Positions 62,874 to 64,000 of a stretch of 64,000 nt of DNA are shown piece by piece. The notes beneath the pieces are model-generated. The model did not search any database and was not told where the DNA came from. It was given only the letters and a program-made list of their open reading frames with translations. The position numbers were made by a program, and so were the translations under genes. The stretch comes from Ureibacillus yapensis (GTDB taxonomy: Bacteria > Bacillota > Bacilli > Bacillales_A > Planococcaceae): assembly GCF_003515775.1 (NCBI RefSeq), contig NZ_QWEI01000006.1:31143-95142 (forward strand), given 5' to 3'. The first letter of the stretch is position 1, and the number at the start of each line of letters is the position of its first letter.

Positions 62874-63872
62874 TTACTTCTCTTCACTTTTGTCCATGTT
62901 CTTTTCTTTTGCAGGATGGCTAGTTTGATTTTTATTTTGAGATGCTTTTGTATTTCCATCTTTTTTATCTTCTTCTTTAAGAATATGCTTCTTCGCATTT
63001 TCACTCGCTGAAGCGGGTTTTTCAACTTTACTGCTTGGCAAGTCTTTCTGCTCTTCATTTGCTGTCTTTGGTTCTGCAGTTGGTTGTGCCTGCGAGTTGC
63101 TTTTCGATTGTTCCGCTTTGATTTCATTCGTTTTTATCTCGGGCAATGTCGGGGATGGTTGAGTATCCTTCATTTTATTTTCCGAGATTGGTACGTGCTG
63201 TTGGGTCTTCTCTGTTCTTTTCTCAGGAGTAGAAGAGTGAGGTTCCGTTCCTTCTATTTCCTCCTCGATAATAGGGGAGGGTTGTTTTTCTTTCATCTCC
63301 TCTTCCGCACGAACGGATCCGAGAGAACCCTCTTCCTTCGTTGATGAGGAAGGTTGAGCATGTTCATTGCGAACATCCTTGACCATCATTTCAATCTGCT
63401 CTTTCATCTCGCCATCCGCTTTTTCTCCAAACTTTGCGGAAATCTCAAGTTTCCCATTGTTGGGAACAGCTTGTTGAATTGCTTTTTCGAGCACTTCCTC
63501 GATTGGAAGGCCAGTCCAATCTTCCATGGTTGTTTTCTTCTCTTTGGATTGAACGGAGAGAATATTCCCATGTTCATCTATCGCTAATTCAATTGCATTC
63601 TCGCCGTTTATGTGGATATAGGCATAAGTGCTTTTCCCGGTTGGAAGAATGGAAGCTGCCAGAAAAATGACAAGGATGGCTGCTGCAATTGCGGGCAGAA
63701 ATCCTTTTTTCTTAAGAAGTGGGGGAGCAGCCACAACAGTAAATTCGACCTCATCCCCAATATCGGCATTCGAATCAAGCGGAATGCCCCGAAGGAATTC
63801 ACCGTTTTCTGTTAGGAAAATCATATGTTTTTTATTTTTTTCGCACACTATGCCTTTAAATGAGCGCATCAT
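62874..63872 (-). CDS. rsgI: Anti-sigma-I factor RsgI
   Basis: 332 residues. The N-terminal RsgI domain (about 1-55, MRSFKGIVCEKNKKHMIFLT) binds SigI in the cytoplasm; one membrane helix (about 57-77, GFLPAIAAAILVIFLAASIL); then the conserved juxtamembrane extracellular part (STYAYIHINGENAIELAIDE) to about residue 175; then a long, disordered tail rich in Glu, Lys, Pro, Ser and Gln. It has no carbohydrate-binding domain. It overlaps the sigI stop by four bases (ATGA). Heat and envelope stress response by SigI is the known role in Bacillus. Confidence 0.92.
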   Translation of the reverse strand: MMRSFKGIVCEKNKKHMIFLTENGEFLRGIPLDSNADIGDEVEFTVVAAPPLLKKKGFLPAIAAAILVIFLAASILPTGKSTYAYIHINGENAIELAIDEHGNILSVQSKEKKTTMEDWTGLPIEEVLEKAIQQAVPNNGKLEISAKFGEKADGEMKEQIEMMVKDVRNEHAQPSSSTKEEGSLGSVRAEEEMKEKQPSPIIEEEIEGTEPHSSTPEKRTEKTQQHVPISENKMKDTQPSPTLPEIKTNEIKAEQSKSNSQAQPTAEPKTANEEQKDLPSSKVEKPASASENAKKHILKEEDKKDGNTKASQNKNQTSHPAKEKNMDKSEEK

Positions 63873-64000
63873 TGCATTACTCCTTTAACATAATCTTTTA
63901 TGTAATGAAAGTCACTCTTTAAAAGCAAAACAACTGAGATAATGTACTTTCGATGACGTTCCACTGTTTTTCTTGATACCTCAACCAATGCCTCGATATC
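63869..64000 (-). CDS. sigI: RNA polymerase sigma factor SigI, C-terminal part
   Basis: The last 43 codons of a gene that continues beyond the window. They read DIEALVEVSRKTVERHRKY followed by IISVVLLLKSDFHYIKDYV, the conserved end of SigI, which includes its DNA-recognition helix. The stop overlaps the rsgI start (ATGATG). AAAGGAG for rsgI lies inside this gene. Confidence 0.9.
   Translation of the reverse strand, partial: DIEALVEVSRKTVERHRKYIISVVLLLKSDFHYIKDYVKGVMQ

Noticed and set aside
63084-63888. Several plus-strand frames opposite rsgI and sigI
   Set aside because: Antisense shadows of the low-complexity rsgI tail.

Overview
The window looks like chromosome of an endospore-forming, low-GC Bacillales species, most likely of the Lysinibacillus/Ureibacillus/Solibacillus (Planococcaceae) type. 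The evidence is a spore germinant receptor operon, a putative small acid-soluble spore protein, the sigI-rsgI pair, HemAT, HelD, L-lysine 6-dehydrogenase, and SAM and guanidine riboswitches. Strong GGAGG-type ribosome sites and many GTG/TTG starts fit Bacillota. Family placement is inference. I see no rRNA, tRNA, CRISPR array, insertion sequence or prophage.

Layout. 1-4.2 kb: a germinant receptor operon (A, B, C and a small D-like subunit); the A subunit is cut by the window edge and has a Gln/Asn-rich N-terminus. 4.2-6.7 kb: a DASS-type dicarboxylate transporter and a PlsY-like acyltransferase, both on the minus strand. 6.8-10.5 kb: a SAM riboswitch controlling O-acetylhomoserine sulfhydrylase, then a small Panacea-like protein and a homoserine dehydrogenase without an ACT domain. 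11-20 kb: a HTH protein, an EamA exporter, a two-component system with a 47-residue membrane peptide encoded between regulator and kinase, a phosphoesterase, UppP, HemAT and an AIM24 protein. 20-25 kb: a lysine catabolic pair (aldehyde dehydrogenase and L-lysine 6-dehydrogenase) and a membrane-anchored beta-propeller protein. 25-33 kb: a PdaC-like deacetylase, a two-part ThrE exporter, a PAS-GGDEF-EAL protein, a tandem GNAT and MenA.

34-41.4 kb is looser. It holds intergenic repeats, a luciferase-like monooxygenase, an HtrA-like protease without PDZ, a guanidine-I riboswitch with a YkkC/YkkD exporter pair, an RsbV-like STAS protein behind a possible SigB promoter, several very small spore-type genes and ThpR. 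42-51.4 kb: an LtaS-type enzyme, a degenerate serine recombinase divergent from a SulP transporter plus universal stress protein, a second deacetylase, two rhodaneses, HelD and a DsbA-like protein. 51.7-56.1 kb: a polar amino acid ABC transporter followed by an acyl-CoA dehydrogenase-fold oxidoreductase, possibly for organosulfur uptake. 56.2-64 kb: a glycerophosphodiesterase, a DUF2804 protein, an amidase-domain protein that seems to start at ATT, a nitroreductase, an MMPL transporter, and rsgI with the end of sigI.

The least explained signal is noncoding. Several intergenic regions hold degenerate tandem arrays of different sequence with the same 51-53 bp period, mostly where genes converge. 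A separate palindrome family (GTCAAC-N3-GTTGAC) recurs about every 155 bp around the monooxygenase gene. No single large novel system is evident. The best candidates for new biology are the 47-residue peptide of the two-component system, the catalytically dead recombinase facing sulP, the shared TACTATG/CATAGTA operator-like sites, and the periodic arrays.
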